DNA from: Leguminivora glycinivorella
Taxonomy: Eukaryota; Arthropoda; Insecta; Lepidoptera; Tortricidae
Reading direction: 5' to 3'
NCBI RefSeq assembly: GCF_023078275.1
Contig: NC_062975.1
Coordinates: 21,189,641 to 21,253,640, forward strand
Length of the DNA stretch: 64,000 nt
Shown in pieces: positions 42,120-53,258 of this stretch (position 1 is its first letter; each line of letters begins with the position of its first letter). The translations under genes were made by a program, and so were the position numbers. Below the pieces are notes generated by a model. That model was given only the letters and a program-made list of their open reading frames with translations. It did no database searches and was not told where the DNA came from.

Positions 42120-43819
42120 TTTTACAGAAAGTTAAAGACCATACCCCTACTTTGTATCCATTTTTATACCAATGTTACTCGGCTCCAAGCAACCTCTTTT
42201 ATGATAACAATACCATTTCATCACAGGTCGGTGCTCAACAAGGCGATCCATTGGGACCCCTCGTGTTCTGCCTAGCTATACAAAGTCTAATCACTACATT
42301 AGAATCCCCTCTGAACGTCTGGTATTTAGACGACGGCACAATAGGAGGCGATCCCGATGTGGTCCTTAATGACATCGGCAGACTTCTACCAGCCTTAGAA
42401 CATATTGGCTTGGAAGTAAATTCCTCAAAATGTGAGTTCTTCGCTCCCAGTCCCGCTGCTATGAATTCTGTTTCAGATTTTCAGAATTTACTACCACACA
42501 TTAAGGTCATAGACAAATCTTCTTTTTGCCTCCTTGGTGCACCTATTTATCCTGAAGGGGTAAGTTCGGTGCTGCAGTCTAAGACATCACAATTAAGATC
42601 GTCTCTCGAACGCCTCAAACAACTTTCAGCACACGTATCTCTAACATTACTACGCAACTGTTTTGCCATGCCACGAATAACTTACACTCTTCGGACGGCA
42701 CCAACGTGGTTATTCAAAGAGGACGTCAACAACTACGACTTAACATTAAAAATAGGTCTGGAAAGCGTCCTTAACGTCCACTTCAACGAAGTCCAGTGGA
42801 TCCAGGCTACACTTCCTATCCGCTATGGAGGCTTAGGTATTCGTAGCATGAACGATGTCGGGATTGCAGCGTTCCTAGCCTCCTCTCATGCGTCGACAGG
42901 TCTTGTCACTAAAATATTATCCTACAACGGTGGCGAGATCTGTCTTCCATTTGTAGAGGAGGCCTTAGAGGAGTGGGCAACCCGGTGTCCCGGAAGTGCA
43001 CGTCCGGACAACCCTGATCTCCAAAGACCCTGGGATAATACTTTATGCGAGCGCACATATTTAAGTATTATCAACAGTGCTCCACGAGGCGAAGATGTGG
43101 CGAGATTAAAAGCTGTCAAACAACCAGAGTCCGGAGCCTGGCTGCACGCGCTACCTTCTCCACAATTGGGCACACTCTTAGACAACGACACTCTTAGAGT
43201 CGGAGTCGCCCTTAGACTCGGGTGCAGGGTATGTGAACCTCATCGCTGTGTCTGCGGTACAATGGTCGAGGCCAATGGGCACCACGGATTAAGCTGCATG
43301 CGATGTGCGGGGCGAATGCCTAGACATCACGCCATCAACGAGCTGATCCGCCGTGCCATGGTCGCAGCCAGTGTACCCTGCATCCTCGAGCCGCAGGGTT
43401 TATGCCGTGTAGACGGCAAACGACCGGACGGCCTGACGCTAGTGCCTTGGGCAAAAGGCCGCAGCCTAATTTGGGATGCCACATGCGTTAGCACCTTTGC
43501 CCCGTCCCATATCACCCATACTAGCAAAGTGGCAGGCGCGGCTGCCGAAAATGCTGCTAAATTAAAAAAAACGAAATATTCCAACTTAGTACCGGCATAC
43601 GATTTTGTCCCTGTCGCCATTGAGACGGCAGGGCCTTGGTGTGCTGAGGCCAAGGCCTTTATTGGAGCTTTGGGGCGGCGTCTACGGGACAGAGGCAACG
43701 ACCCCGTTCCGGCTCTTACCTGGTCCAACAAATTTCGCTGGCCGTGCAACGCGGCAATGCCGCCAGCATTTTTGGCACCTTTAGACCAGGTGATAGCCGG
43801 AACGGAACTTAATTGTTAA
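42091..43819 (+). CDS. REL-type LINE polyprotein, RT and endonuclease part
   Basis: Continuation after the frameshift. RT motif B appears as AQQGDPLGPL (about 42230-42260) and motif C as YLDDGT (42323 on), with aspartates where FADD is usual; the leucine variant is unusual among LINEs. Downstream a cysteine/histidine cluster (CRVCEPHRCVCG, then GHHGLSC, then RHHAINEL; from 43223) resembles the zinc knuckle that precedes REL domains. RPDG at 43421 and WDAT at 43472 give the spaced PD...D core of a PD-(D/E)XK nuclease. The C-terminus (IETAGPWCAEAKAFIGALG) is conserved-looking. Stop at 43817-43819. A 3'UTR of T-rich words follows. Clade is not assigned; R2-like architecture is inferred. Confidence 0.7.
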
Positions 43820-43968
43820 GTTAGTTTTAGTTTAGTTTAGCTGTTAACTTTTACTTTAGAATAGTTTTAATTTGTTTTGTTTGTTATAAGTAGTTTAGAT
43901 ATTTTTAACATTTGTATACAATTACACCTTACTAATTCCATAATTATTTGATTAAAATATACGTTTTT

Positions 43969-44095
43969 ATAAGTATTTATATATTATATAATTTATATCG
44001 TTGTCTGAGTACCCACAACACAAGCCTTCTTGAGCTTACCGTGGGCCTCAGTCAATCTGTGTAAGAATGTCCTGTAATATTTATTTATTTATTTA
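43969..44095 (+). repeat. 3' tail shared by the REL-type LINE and SINE S1
   Basis: 'cgttgtctgagtacccacaa', 'cttgagcttaccgtgggcct' and 'cagtcaatctgtgtaagaat' then (TTTA)n match 30955-31075 with only a few differences. It is the presumed recognition end for reverse transcription. Confidence 0.75.
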
Positions 44096-44104
44096 TATTA
44101 TTTA

Positions 44105-44283
44105 CTAGCTTTGGCCCGTGGCTTCGCTCGCATTAGACAGAGACAAAAAGTAGTCTATGTCACTCTCTATCTCTTCAACTATCTTCACTTAAAAAATCAT
44201 GTCAATTCGTCGCTCCGTTTTTCCGCGAAAGACGGACAAACAAACAGACACACACACTTTCCCATTTATAATATTAGTATGGA
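44105..44283 (+). repeat. Repeat family F6, copy 2
   Basis: 'actagctttggcccgtggct' to 'cacacacactttcccattta' then 'taatattagtatgg' aligns with 33549-33716. It sits directly after the LINE tail. Confidence 0.75.
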
Positions 44284-45107
44284 TTTATGGTTAATTGACC
44301 TATCTTTGAAAATTCAATTGTGCAATAATGGCTAATGACCTATTTTGGTACACAATTTATTAAGTATGTACTTATAAAAATGTAGTAAGCGTATACCCAG
44401 ACTCCCAAGCATAAAACATTTTAAATTGCTTCCTCACACGTCTTGGACATCAAAAAACTCCACATAAAAATAAAACCTTCATTGTTCACCAACACGACCG
44501 TCTAACAAAGGCCCGACTTGAGCTTCCATTCATATTCGAAATTTCTAGAAAATAGTTCGGAAAAACTTCCAATTTGCTGACTATTTTAAGTTGACCTATG
44601 TGCTCTTTGACTTTGCTATGTTGGAAGAAAAAGTTGTGTTTGGAAGGTAGGTCAGTGTTATGCTGGGCAGTCGTCGGCCGAATGTTGTCACCGGCTCTGC
44701 CACACTTTGACATTAAAATGTAAATTGAATCCCGTTTTTAAGTCAGCATGCGGCGATCGGTGTGCGACTAAACTTCAAACCCAATTTGGGTTTAGGTTTT
44801 GAACGGAACTGTTACGAGTGCACGTGGAATTGAAACAATATTGTGTGTTTGTTTTGTTTGTTTTTTTTTTTGTAATAGGTGCTGTTATTTAACGAAAAGA
44901 ATATAGTTTATAAGTAAGTACTATAAACATAAACTGGAATAAAGTACGCGCAGTACGTTATACATTAAAGGAGAATGGGTATTTTTGTCCCATGAATATA
45001 CGTATACAGGGTAGGACATGGCTCGTTTAAAAGGGCTTATTTATAGCATTATCTTGTTGTATGACACCAACATTAGATTACGTGCAGGGACAAAGCTATT
45101 TAAAAAA
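44284..45107. other. No recognised feature
   Basis: The 75-aa minus frame at 44486-44713 has no motif. 'acagggtaggacatggctcg' (45007) looks like a lone TIR end. Confidence 0.35.
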
Positions 45108-45704
45108 CCGGCCAAGAGCGTGTCGGGCCACGCTCAGTGTAGGGTTCCGTAGTTTTCCATATTTTTCTCAAAAACTACTGAACCTATCAAGTTCAAAACA
45201 ATTTTCCTAGAAAGTCCTTATAAAGTTCTACTTTTGTGATTCTTTTCATATTTTTTGAACATTTGGTTCAAAAGTTAGAGGGGGGGGACGCACTTTTTTT
45301 TCCTTTAGGAGCGATTATTTCCGAAAATATTAATATTATCAAAAAACGATCTTAGTAAACCCTTATTCATTTCTAAATACCTATGCAACAATATATCACA
45401 CGTTGGGATTGGAATAAAAAAAAATATCTGCCCCCACTTTACATGTTGGGGGGGTACCCTAATAAAACATTTTTTTCCATTTTTTATTTTTGCACTTTGT
45501 TGGCGTGATTGATATACATATTGGTACCAAATTTCAGCTTTCTAGTGCTAACGGTTACTGAGATTATCCGCGGACGGACGGACGGACGGACGGACGGACG
45601 GACGGACGGACGGACGGACGGACGGACGGACGGACGGACGGACGGACGGACAGACAGACATGGCGAAACTATAAGGGTTCCTAGTTGACTACGGAACCCT
45701 AAAA
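45108..45704 (+). repeat. Repeat family F3, copy 3, with longer (GGAC)n
   Basis: Collinear with 29764-30342 and only slightly diverged. The GGAC array covers about 45570-45650, longer than in copy 2. Ends 'ttgactacggaaccctaaaa'. Confidence 0.85.
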
Positions 45705-45944
45705 AAGGATAGCGCTTATTGTGTTTTTATAACTGAATAATAGCGCCCTCTATATAGTTATGGAAACTATTTACTTAGTTGATAAACTCTTTTGATACTC
45801 GCAGTGTAATAGTTGTCTAAGATGTATTTTATTTTAATATAGAATAAAGTGCTTTTGCCGTTCTGCCACCGACGACATCGTTTCTAGCGCATATAATTTG
45901 TTGTTTTACAAAATACTTGTTATTTACGCAACTATGGGAACAAA

Positions 45945-46112
45945 TCAAATAATTTTTAACAAATATTTTGATTTGTGTTTTTTTAAGTAGTCACACTACT
46001 TATATTATTTATTATATTTATTAAAAATCGAAATAAGATGTCATATAAAATGTCAAAAAAAATATTTTTTTTTCTTTAATATATGACATCTTATTTCGAT
46101 TTTTAATACTTG
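45945..46112. repeat. S2-tail repeat forming a palindrome
   Basis: 'aagtagtcacactactta' (45982) is the S2 tail. 'aaaatcgaaataagatgtca' then 'tat' (46024) is the exact inverse of 'atatgacatcttatttcgat' then 'ttt' (46080-46102), giving a ~24-bp stem. Confidence 0.65.
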
Positions 46113-46372
46113 TTATTTGTTATATAATATTATGAGAGTGCGCAGACAGAGAGCGTTCTGGAGTTCTGCATTCTGCGTTCAGAGTTCTTTAGAATGTACT
46201 GAGTCTGTAGCAACAACGCACACTGCGGGCAGTCTGACCGCGGCGGTCAAAGCGGAACGCCGCGTTCTAGCGTTTTTTTCTCACCGAAACTATTTGTTAA
46301 CTTTCATACAAAATAACCTATAATCTGGACGCTCCACTAATCCGAACGGTGGTTAAATTTTCAGGGCTTGGA

Positions 46373-46887
46373 TTAAGAGGATACGGTAGCGAAAATGCTA
46401 AAATGGAAAGGAGCCCCCCTTTCAACTTGGGAATTTTAGTTAAATATACAAGTAATATTAACTAGATTTATCGAAAAAAAAAATGTCTATTAAGAACAAC
46501 TCAGTCAAAAGATATTTCAAAAAAATCTTTAAAATCGAGGTTCCGCTCTCGACTCTTTCCTCCTTCAAAACTTAATCAATAGGAACAAAATTTGAGAATC
46601 TGAATAAAAATAATCTATGTCGGACCGTTTAGCTTTTTTGGTTAATTGTTACCAATCTTGAGTATCACACCTTTTTTTGCGCCACAATGAAAAAGGCCGT
46701 TTTTGGAAATTTTTTATTGGCTCTAGAATAATTAAAAAGCAGAATATCAAAAAAATCAAAACGGTCCGACACAGATAAAAATAATAACAATCTGTGTTGA
46801 AAAAATCATTGCTCTATCTCCAAAAACCAGAGAGGAAATAGTCGAGAGCGTTTGCATGGAGAATTGACCCCTACCGTATCGTCTTAA
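46373..46887 (+). mobile_element. TIR repeat family F4, copy 3
   Basis: The ends are 'ttaagaggatacggtagcg' and 'cccctaccgtatcgtcttaa'. It is collinear with 38152-38991 minus its SINE. Both TIRs read TACGGTAG where the other copies read TACAGGAG. Confidence 0.8.
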
Positions 46888-46984
46888 AGAGGCCCTGCTG
46901 TATGATAGAAACAAGTGACTGTGGAAAATAATTTGTTTTAACCGAAGCGTCTTCATCTATTATCACGCCTAACGCCTGGGCTGC

Positions 46985-47118
46985 TTTTTTTATTATAGGA
47001 CATTCTTACAAAGATTGACTGAGTCCCACTGTAAGCTCAAGAAGGCTTGTGTTGTGGGTACTCAGACAACGATAAATATCATATACGTATTATATATATA
47101 AATAAATATCATATACGT
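46985..47118 (-). mobile_element. S1/REL-LINE tail, inverted copy
   Basis: Reverse complement of the shared tail ('aggacattcttacaaagatt', 'tgtgttgtgggtactcagac'), plus an imperfect 43-bp tandem duplication ('aataaatatcatatacgtat'). It ends where the LOA-like element begins. Confidence 0.7.
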
Positions 47119-47119
47119 A

Positions 47120-47753
47120 TTATATAAACTCAGCCTCCTTCGAGTATCATTCATCCATGGTACACGAAGGAGTCGGTCACAAGCCCGACTATAATGAGGA
47201 GTGCAATGGTCGTTTTGTCGTCTCGGGGTAACCCGTCATGGCAACTCGCCCCAAAACCCCCAGGGTCAAGGTGGGAGGACGTGCCGAGGACCCTCACAGC
47301 CGGCTGTGGGCAGCGGGGGGTGGTGCTGATTGGGCTCGCAAGCGGGAGAGGGGAGGGGGATAGGACCTGTGTTGTGTCTGGTTTGGCGGGGAGGGGTGGT
47401 TGTCGCGGAACTCCGGGGTGTCGGGGAGAGATACCCTAGGGGTGAAACACTTCTACTCTGACCTGTCGACTGGAGTGGTGGGGTATATGTGTGCAAGTGC
47501 TAGCCCCGGGAGCCCATGAGCGGGTTCCTAGGGGTGAGCCTACGCGCACATTCCCGCCACAACAGGCAACACAGGAGCTATCTTACCATGCTTGCGAGCC
47601 TACTCAGCACAATCGCTGTCGTTAACGACTATGCGCAGGGGGGTGGCGCCACTGTCGTAGGAGTAAATTTAGCTGGGGTCTGTATGGGAGCTCTGCAGCT
47701 ACCCCTAGTTTTAGTCTCACCACGCTGAAATAGCACCTTTTATAGATACAAAT
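47120..47753 (+). other. LOA-like LINE 5'UTR
   Basis: GC-rich, purine-rich sequence unlike the AT-rich surroundings. The overlapping frames of 70-81 aa on both strands reflect base composition. The start is set by the end of the adjacent inverted S1 tail and is approximate. Confidence 0.55.
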
Positions 47754-48964
47754 ATGGAGAACTCTTTTAAACTAAATAACAAATCTAAAACCAACACCGC
47801 GTCAGCGGCGAAGAGACCCGAAAGGGTAGAAGAGCGTGAGGGCGGGAAGTCTGCTGACGGACCCCCGATCGCTGTAGAGAGTGGGCTACCGAGTTCCGGT
47901 GAGGAGCAGAGCAGTCTACAGAGAAGAACTGGGCAGGGTACTCCGGATGTCCTACAACTGGAAGGCCTGTCGCTAAGTGAAGAAGCGGAGCTGCTGCGTT
48001 CACCGAAGAGGGAGGTAACCGAAAGGGAGGCCACACCTGCGGAGAACGGGCCGTTCTATAAGTATCAGTCTAAGAAAAAGAAGGCTAAGGTTCTGAGGAG
48101 AAAAGCTGCGATTGCTGGGGAAAGGGGTGGCGTTCCGGTGGTGGAATTTAAGGGGGACGCCAAACCTGGCCCGAGCAAACGCGGCCTCAAGATGAAGAGG
48201 CAGAGTACTGATGAGGGTCGTTCGGAGCGTCCTCCGGCGAAGCGCCAGAATCAGGGCAGGGCGGCTGCAGACGGACCACGGAACGTCGCTAGGGCGAACC
48301 GAGGTCTGGCTGTGGCTGTCGGTCGTGAGGATGGGGCTCCGGTGGACGAGGCTCTGGCGAAGCTCATCAGGAAGAAGCTTACGCAGTTGATAGAGGTGGT
48401 CGTCCTGCAGGTAGTACGGGGGAGCCAGGCGTAGTAGCACCAAGGTTCGCTGCGTCGGGTTTGGTGTCGCAAGGATTTTTCCTTGTGACACCAAAGTCGA
48501 CGGAGTCTAGGGACTGGCTGCTAGGTCAGGACTTCGGGGTGCTGGACGGACACCGAATCATCGTGCGTAAGCTGGAGCAGACTAGGGTGCAAGTTTGGGT
48601 TCCGGGTGATGCGGATACGGAGTATGTAAAGGAATTCCTTTACGCTCAGAATCCGGATCGCCGGGATCTCAAATTCCTGGAGTGGAAGGCTGCGGGCAGG
48701 GATGCTCTAGAGTTAGGTACCCGGTTGACCTTTTTGGTCCCGGATGGAGTAGAGGAGATCTGGGGCGAAGAGAAGACGAAGGTCATGGACTTCTCCGCCA
48801 CCAGTGTGAGAGTTAGGATTTTGAGGGCCAACATCACTCAACAACCCTCAGAACCTAACAATGAAGAACCCGAACTGAGAAAGGAGGGCACGGCACCGAG
48901 CGGCGTCAATACGGAGGAGAAGGAGGGTATGGACGTCGTCGACGGGGGCGAGCTCTCCGAGTAA
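47754..48964 (+). CDS. LOA-like LINE ORF1 (gag-like), one frameshift
   Basis: Two frames (47754-48434 and 48461-48964) form one protein if a base is restored near 48394, where 'gaggtggtcg' should give E-GGRP. The N-terminal half is charged and low-complexity (KKKKAKVLRRKAA, lysine/arginine-rich, likely nucleic-acid binding). The C-terminal half has SQGFFLVTPKSTESRDWLLG and DFGVLDGHRIIVRKLEQTRV, a fold I recognise from ORF1 of insect LOA-type LINEs (DUF4780-like). No zinc knuckle is seen. Its presumed role is RNA binding in the retrotransposition particle. ORF2 starts 37 bases downstream. Confidence 0.65.
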
Positions 48965-49001
48965 CAGTCCGGGGACAACAACACTACACACAACTAACAC
49001 T

Positions 49002-50037
49002 ATGAACACACAAAGAACACTACACAAGCACCTACACACAAACACACACACAAACATATGCCAAGTAAACCTCCAACACTGCAAGGACGCAATGTCTGAG
49101 CTAGGACAATATGTTAGGAGGGCCAAAGTTGAAATAGCACTGCTGCAAGAACCTTATGCATGGAGGAACCGGGTGGCAGGCCTGGGACATCTGGGGGGAG
49201 CTCTGTACTATGAGGGAAATGGTGAGCTACCTCCTAGAGCATGCATATATGTGAGTAATAATGTGAGAAATATGGGATGTTTCATGACCATGTGTTGCAG
49301 AGACCTTGTCGTGGTGGAGACCTACTTCATCAATGACGAAGGGAAGAGATGCAAGGTGGCGCTGGCGTCCTGCTATCAGCCGGGCGACGCAGAGACACTT
49401 ACAAAGGAATTGGAAGAGACGGTTCTGAGGTATAGAGGTAGGAATATACCCCTGATAGTTGGTTGCGATGCTAACTCACATCATGAGGTGTGGGGTAGCA
49501 CCGACACCAACGAAAGGGGGAATCTCTATTAGAATTCATAATAAGCAATGACCTGGAAATTATAAACACAGGTGATACACCGACGTTTATAACAAGGGCG
49601 AGGAGAGAAGTGCTGGACATCACTGTAGCATCGAGAGAGATATCAGGCAAGGTAAAATGTTGGAGGGTGGACGAGGAGGACAGCATGTCTGACCACCGAA
49701 GGATACTCTACAGCATTGATTGTCGGGTAGAAAAGATGAAGGTAAGAAATCCACGCAAAACAGACTGGACGAAGTTCGGAGAGGAGCTAAAGAGGACTTC
49801 CGTCTCGGGTGGTAGGTACGAAAGTATTGACGACCTGGACAAAGGAGCACTCAGGCTGAAGGAGTTAGTAACAGCAGCATACCACAAGGCATGTCCAGAG
49901 AAACTCGTGCAGGCAGGTAAAGGACAGCCATGGTGGAGCAGAGAATTACAGAAGGTAAGGAAGAAGGTTTGCAAGGCTATGAGGGTGGCGGTAAAGAAAG
50001 GCGACACTCATAGTTGGGACGAGTATAGAGAGGTCAG
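49002..50037 (+). CDS. LOA-like LINE ORF2, endonuclease part
   Basis: Apurinic-type endonuclease: QVNLQHCKDAMSELGQYV at the N-terminus, the catalytic glutamate in LLQEPYA, Y-P style core SCYQPGD, and CDANSHHEVWGSTDTNERG carrying the D-x-N motif. The frame breaks in the G-run 49516-49520; with one G restored it continues as ESLLEFIISNDLEIINTGDT and the SDHRRILYSID end (D-H catalytic pair, at about 49688). The segment stops at the LINE insertion after EYREV. Residues read as RFRFRF after 50037 belong to the inserted element's TTTAGA repeat. Confidence 0.75.
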
Positions 50038-50201
50038 ATTTAGATTTAGATTTAGATTTAGATTTCTTTATTGGTAAATTTATAACCAAATTTACAGGTC
50101 AACAAAAATTTGTACATTACAATGTGTAATACAGTTCATAAACAATTTATATACTCTTTATTACAGTGTTACAACCAGAATAACATATATAAGCATAGGT
50201 A

Positions 50202-52204
50202 TTATGGATTTTCGGGACAACGACTCCTTTTGAGGAACTCGTTGATGTTATAATAAGCAGACTCTAATAACATTTTTTTGAGTTTGCTTGTAAATATAGC
50301 ATCGGAAGGTGATTCTTTTATGTCAGTAGGTACACAGTTGTATAGATTAGGGCCGACAACGTCCAGCATCGCACGGGCCTTCGCTAGCCGACGGCGAGGG
50401 GGCACTAGTAGGTCACGTCTGCGCGACGGTCGATGGTTTATTTCGCCGTAGGTTTTATAATTTTTTAGGTTCGAACGGACGAATTTGCATGCCGTTAATA
50501 TGTAAACACAGGGCAGAGTCAAAATACGGTGCTTTTTAAATAACTCCTGCGCTGGGTGATCAGCTGGTTTTCGGTCAATAATACGTAAAGCCCTTTTTTG
50601 CATTTTGAACATCTTGTCTCGGCTAGCAGATGTCGCCCAAAGATCAACACCTTGTATTAAAATGGAGTGGAAATAGCCAAAATAGGCTTTTCTGACGTTC
50701 TCACTCGTTAAGGTTGGTGCCAATCTTGAGAGAGCATAGCACGCCGATGACAGCCTGTCACACGCGTGGTCAATGTGCGGTGTCCACGTCAGCCCGGAGT
50801 CGATCACGAATCCCAAGTATTTGGAGGAGTCCGTTTGGGGTACAGGAACGTTATCTGCTACTATATTAAGTGGTAGGTATTTTTTTCGCAACTTAAAGTG
50901 TACAATATTTGTTTTATTTACGTTGAGCAGCATACCGTTGGATGAGAACCACGAAGCCATTTGGTGCATCACTTGACATAACTTTAGTTTTAGAGAGTCT
51001 ACATCTTCTGCGTTTACTATAAGACAAGTGTCGTCGGCAAACATTACGTATTCCGGGATATCACAAGCTGTTGAAATATCATTCACCAGGAGGAGAAAAA
51101 GGTTGTTTCCCATTATGGAGCCTTGAGGGACCGCACAGCTTCCTATTGGATCGAGGTCAGATTTGGAACCGAGAACGTAGGTGCTCTGTTTGCGGTCACT
51201 CAGGAACGACGCTATGATATCATGGAAGCAGCCTGAAAACCCATAGGAAGATAGTTTGGCGAGAAGCAGCGCGTGATCAATCATTTCGAAGGCGCGCGAC
51301 AGGTCGCAGAAGACGGCGGCGACCTGCCGCCCGCCCTCGAGGTGCGCCGTCACCCGCGCCACGACGTCACGCGCCGCGTCCACGGTAGACCTACTAGGCT
51401 GGTAAGCGTATTGTTGCCGATTTAGCAAATTGTTTATTGTAATGTGATTCATTATCCTGGTACTCAACAAACGCTCAAAGATTTTAGAAATTACCGGTAT
51501 GAGCGATATAGGCCGGTAATGCTTAGGCAGATGCATTTCGCCTTTGCCTTTATAGATGGGTTGGACCTTTATCTTCTTTAGAACGCTTGGATAGGTTCCC
51601 TGACACACACACTCATTAAACAACGTTAGTAGCAGTGAGATGACAGTCGGAGGCAAATAGTCAATAAGGCGAGTCGACATATCATTTATATCCTTTGATT
51701 CCTTTCGTTTGATTTTTTTGCATGCGAATATCATCTCATCCAGCCCAAACGGCTCGAATTTAAAAGGCGGGCACGTAGCAGGTAGGTATTGCGTGAGGTA
51801 CGTAAGTGCCGTGCTAGTGCACGGTACGGCATTGTTAACGTTGGTTTCGATGTAATACCGGTTTAGCAGCGCAGCGGCGGCGGCGGCGCGCGTGCCTACG
51901 CAGTCGCCAGCTGACCGGCTAACGAACACATCGATAGCACTATTACCTTTATTATTTTTACATGTCTCCGTTGATATGACACGCCACATGCTCCTGCCCA
52001 TGTCATCCTTGCAGTTAGATATGCAACCGTTTATGAAATTACTACGTACTTGCCGTAATTTTATCCAGTATTCATTTTCCAGCTGTTGTAGGTGCGTGCG
52101 AGACTCGACGCTGTCGGAATGAGTCGTTATGTAATTTTTCAATTGTGATATTTTTACACGTAATTTCCTTAAAGAATCGTTGACCCATTTGTGTCCAGTT
52201 TTTT
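50202..52204 (-). CDS. Jockey/CR1-like LINE ORF2, reverse transcriptase part
   Basis: Reverse transcriptase with PIYKGKGEMHLPKHYRPISL, palm motif A as FCDLSRAFEMID, motif B as VPQGSIMGNNLFLLLVNDIS and motif C as YVMFADDTCLIV (FADD near 51030-51044). Thumb and C-terminal blocks follow (KYLGFVIDSGLTWTPHID; RALRIIDRKPADHP). The ATG at 52142 is internal: the same frame is open upstream to about 52214 (KTGHKWVNDSLRKLRVKI). It is separated from the endonuclease only by a missing base in the run at 52215-52220. Length and motif set are those of a complete RT domain. Confidence 0.85.
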
Positions 52205-53113
52205 TCAGTAACTGTTTTTTAGAGGGAAGTATGTTTCAAATTTATTTTTGACGACATTCATAACAAGTTCCATAGCTTTACTAGGACATGATGTTTTTTT
52301 GAGTATTTCGTCCCACTGATATGTATCTAGGCACTGACAAAACTCCTGTTTTCGTTGTTCTGAGAAAGTTCTTTTAAGAACATGCGAATTTTGCTGTAGG
52401 TATTTGTTATGAATGTCAACAATAACATTTATACACAGGTGATCAGATAGGTTTAAGTCACAACAAGATACATTCTTCACATCTGATTTTATTATATTTG
52501 AGTAGGCATGGTCGATACAGGTCTTACTAATATTTGTTATTCTGGTTGGTTGATTAATAAGTTGTCTAAATCCAGATTGTTTTAATGTGTTCAACAAATC
52601 TTTAGAATAATTGCATTTAGTTAGAAGATCAATATTAATGTCACCGATAATAATTACATTAGAATTTTTAATTAAATTTAAATTAAGTAAATTATTTAAC
52701 ATACTCAGGTACATCGAAACATCACCACTCGGCGGTCTGTAAACACACACGATAATCAACTCTAAACCAATACACTCGATCGCGCATATCTCGAACTGCG
52801 ATTCCACCGATAGGTCCGTTATCTCCTTCCGTTCCATGCAGGGTAGGCCGGATCTCACATAAATACAACTTCCTCCGCCCGCCTTGGTCGATCGGCAGCA
52901 ATGAGCGATGAGATTGTAGTTTGATATATTCGTAGAAACTATCTGGTTCGATTTTAGCCAGTGTTCTGTCAGACAAAGCACGTCAACGCGATCGCGCAGC
53001 TGGAGCTCGGCTTCGATTTTATAAGTCTTGTTTGCAATTCGATTTATGTTTTGGTGAAAGATGCTTATATTAGGTGTAGGTTTGATAAGTTTCTGTGCAG
53101 GCGGGTTAGGCAC
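52205..53113 (-). CDS. Jockey/CR1-like LINE ORF2, endonuclease part
   Basis: Exonuclease-endonuclease-phosphatase fold: IFHQNINRIANKTYKIEAEL (N-x-N), LCLTEHWL (catalytic E), ICAIECIGLELIIVCVYRPP, VIIIGDINIDLL (catalytic D/N) and LSDHLCINVIV (D-H). The frame ends prematurely at 52205; restoring one A in the six-base run (52215-52220 on the plus strand) fuses it to the RT frame. The enzyme would nick target DNA to prime reverse transcription. Start at 53113 is 145 bases after the ORF1 stop. Confidence 0.85.
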   Translation of the reverse strand: MPNPPAQKLIKPTPNISIFHQNINRIANKTYKIEAELQLRDRVDVLCLTEHWLKSNQIVSTNISNYNLIAHCCRSTKAGGGSCIYVRSGLPCMERKEITDLSVESQFEICAIECIGLELIIVCVYRPPSGDVSMYLSMLNNLLNLNLIKNSNVIIIGDINIDLLTKCNYSKDLLNTLKQSGFRQLINQPTRITNISKTCIDHAYSNIIKSDVKNVSCCDLNLSDHLCINVIVDIHNKYLQQNSHVLKRTFSEQRKQEFCQCLDTYQWDEILKKTSCPSKAMELVMNVVKNKFETYFPLKNSY

Positions 53114-53258
53114 GGGGGGTGCTGACTTACTTTGTCTTGGGAGACCTTGTCTCCCTGGGCTGGAGAAAGGGCCGCCACTCCGTTATACAGGTGTTCAGGG
53201 GCCAGGCGGTTGTTGTGAGAAAGTCATCGTACACTGTTATCGGGATACCTATTTTATA

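Larger units (their letters stand above)
40971..44095 (+). mobile_element. LINE with zinc finger and restriction-like endonuclease (REL)
   Basis: A nearly full coding non-LTR element: one ORF (broken once by a frameshift), ~275-bp 3'UTR and a (TTTA)n tail at about 44083. The order zinc finger, RT, C-terminal REL is that of the early-branching LINE clades (R2/CRE/R4-like), which often choose specific targets. The last ~125 bp (43969-44095) is shared with SINE S1. The 5' end is not defined. Confidence 0.7.

Noticed and set aside
47194..47728. Frames of 70-81 aa in GC-rich DNA
   Set aside because: They lie in the 5'UTR of the LOA-like LINE; GC bias makes stop codons rare in all frames.
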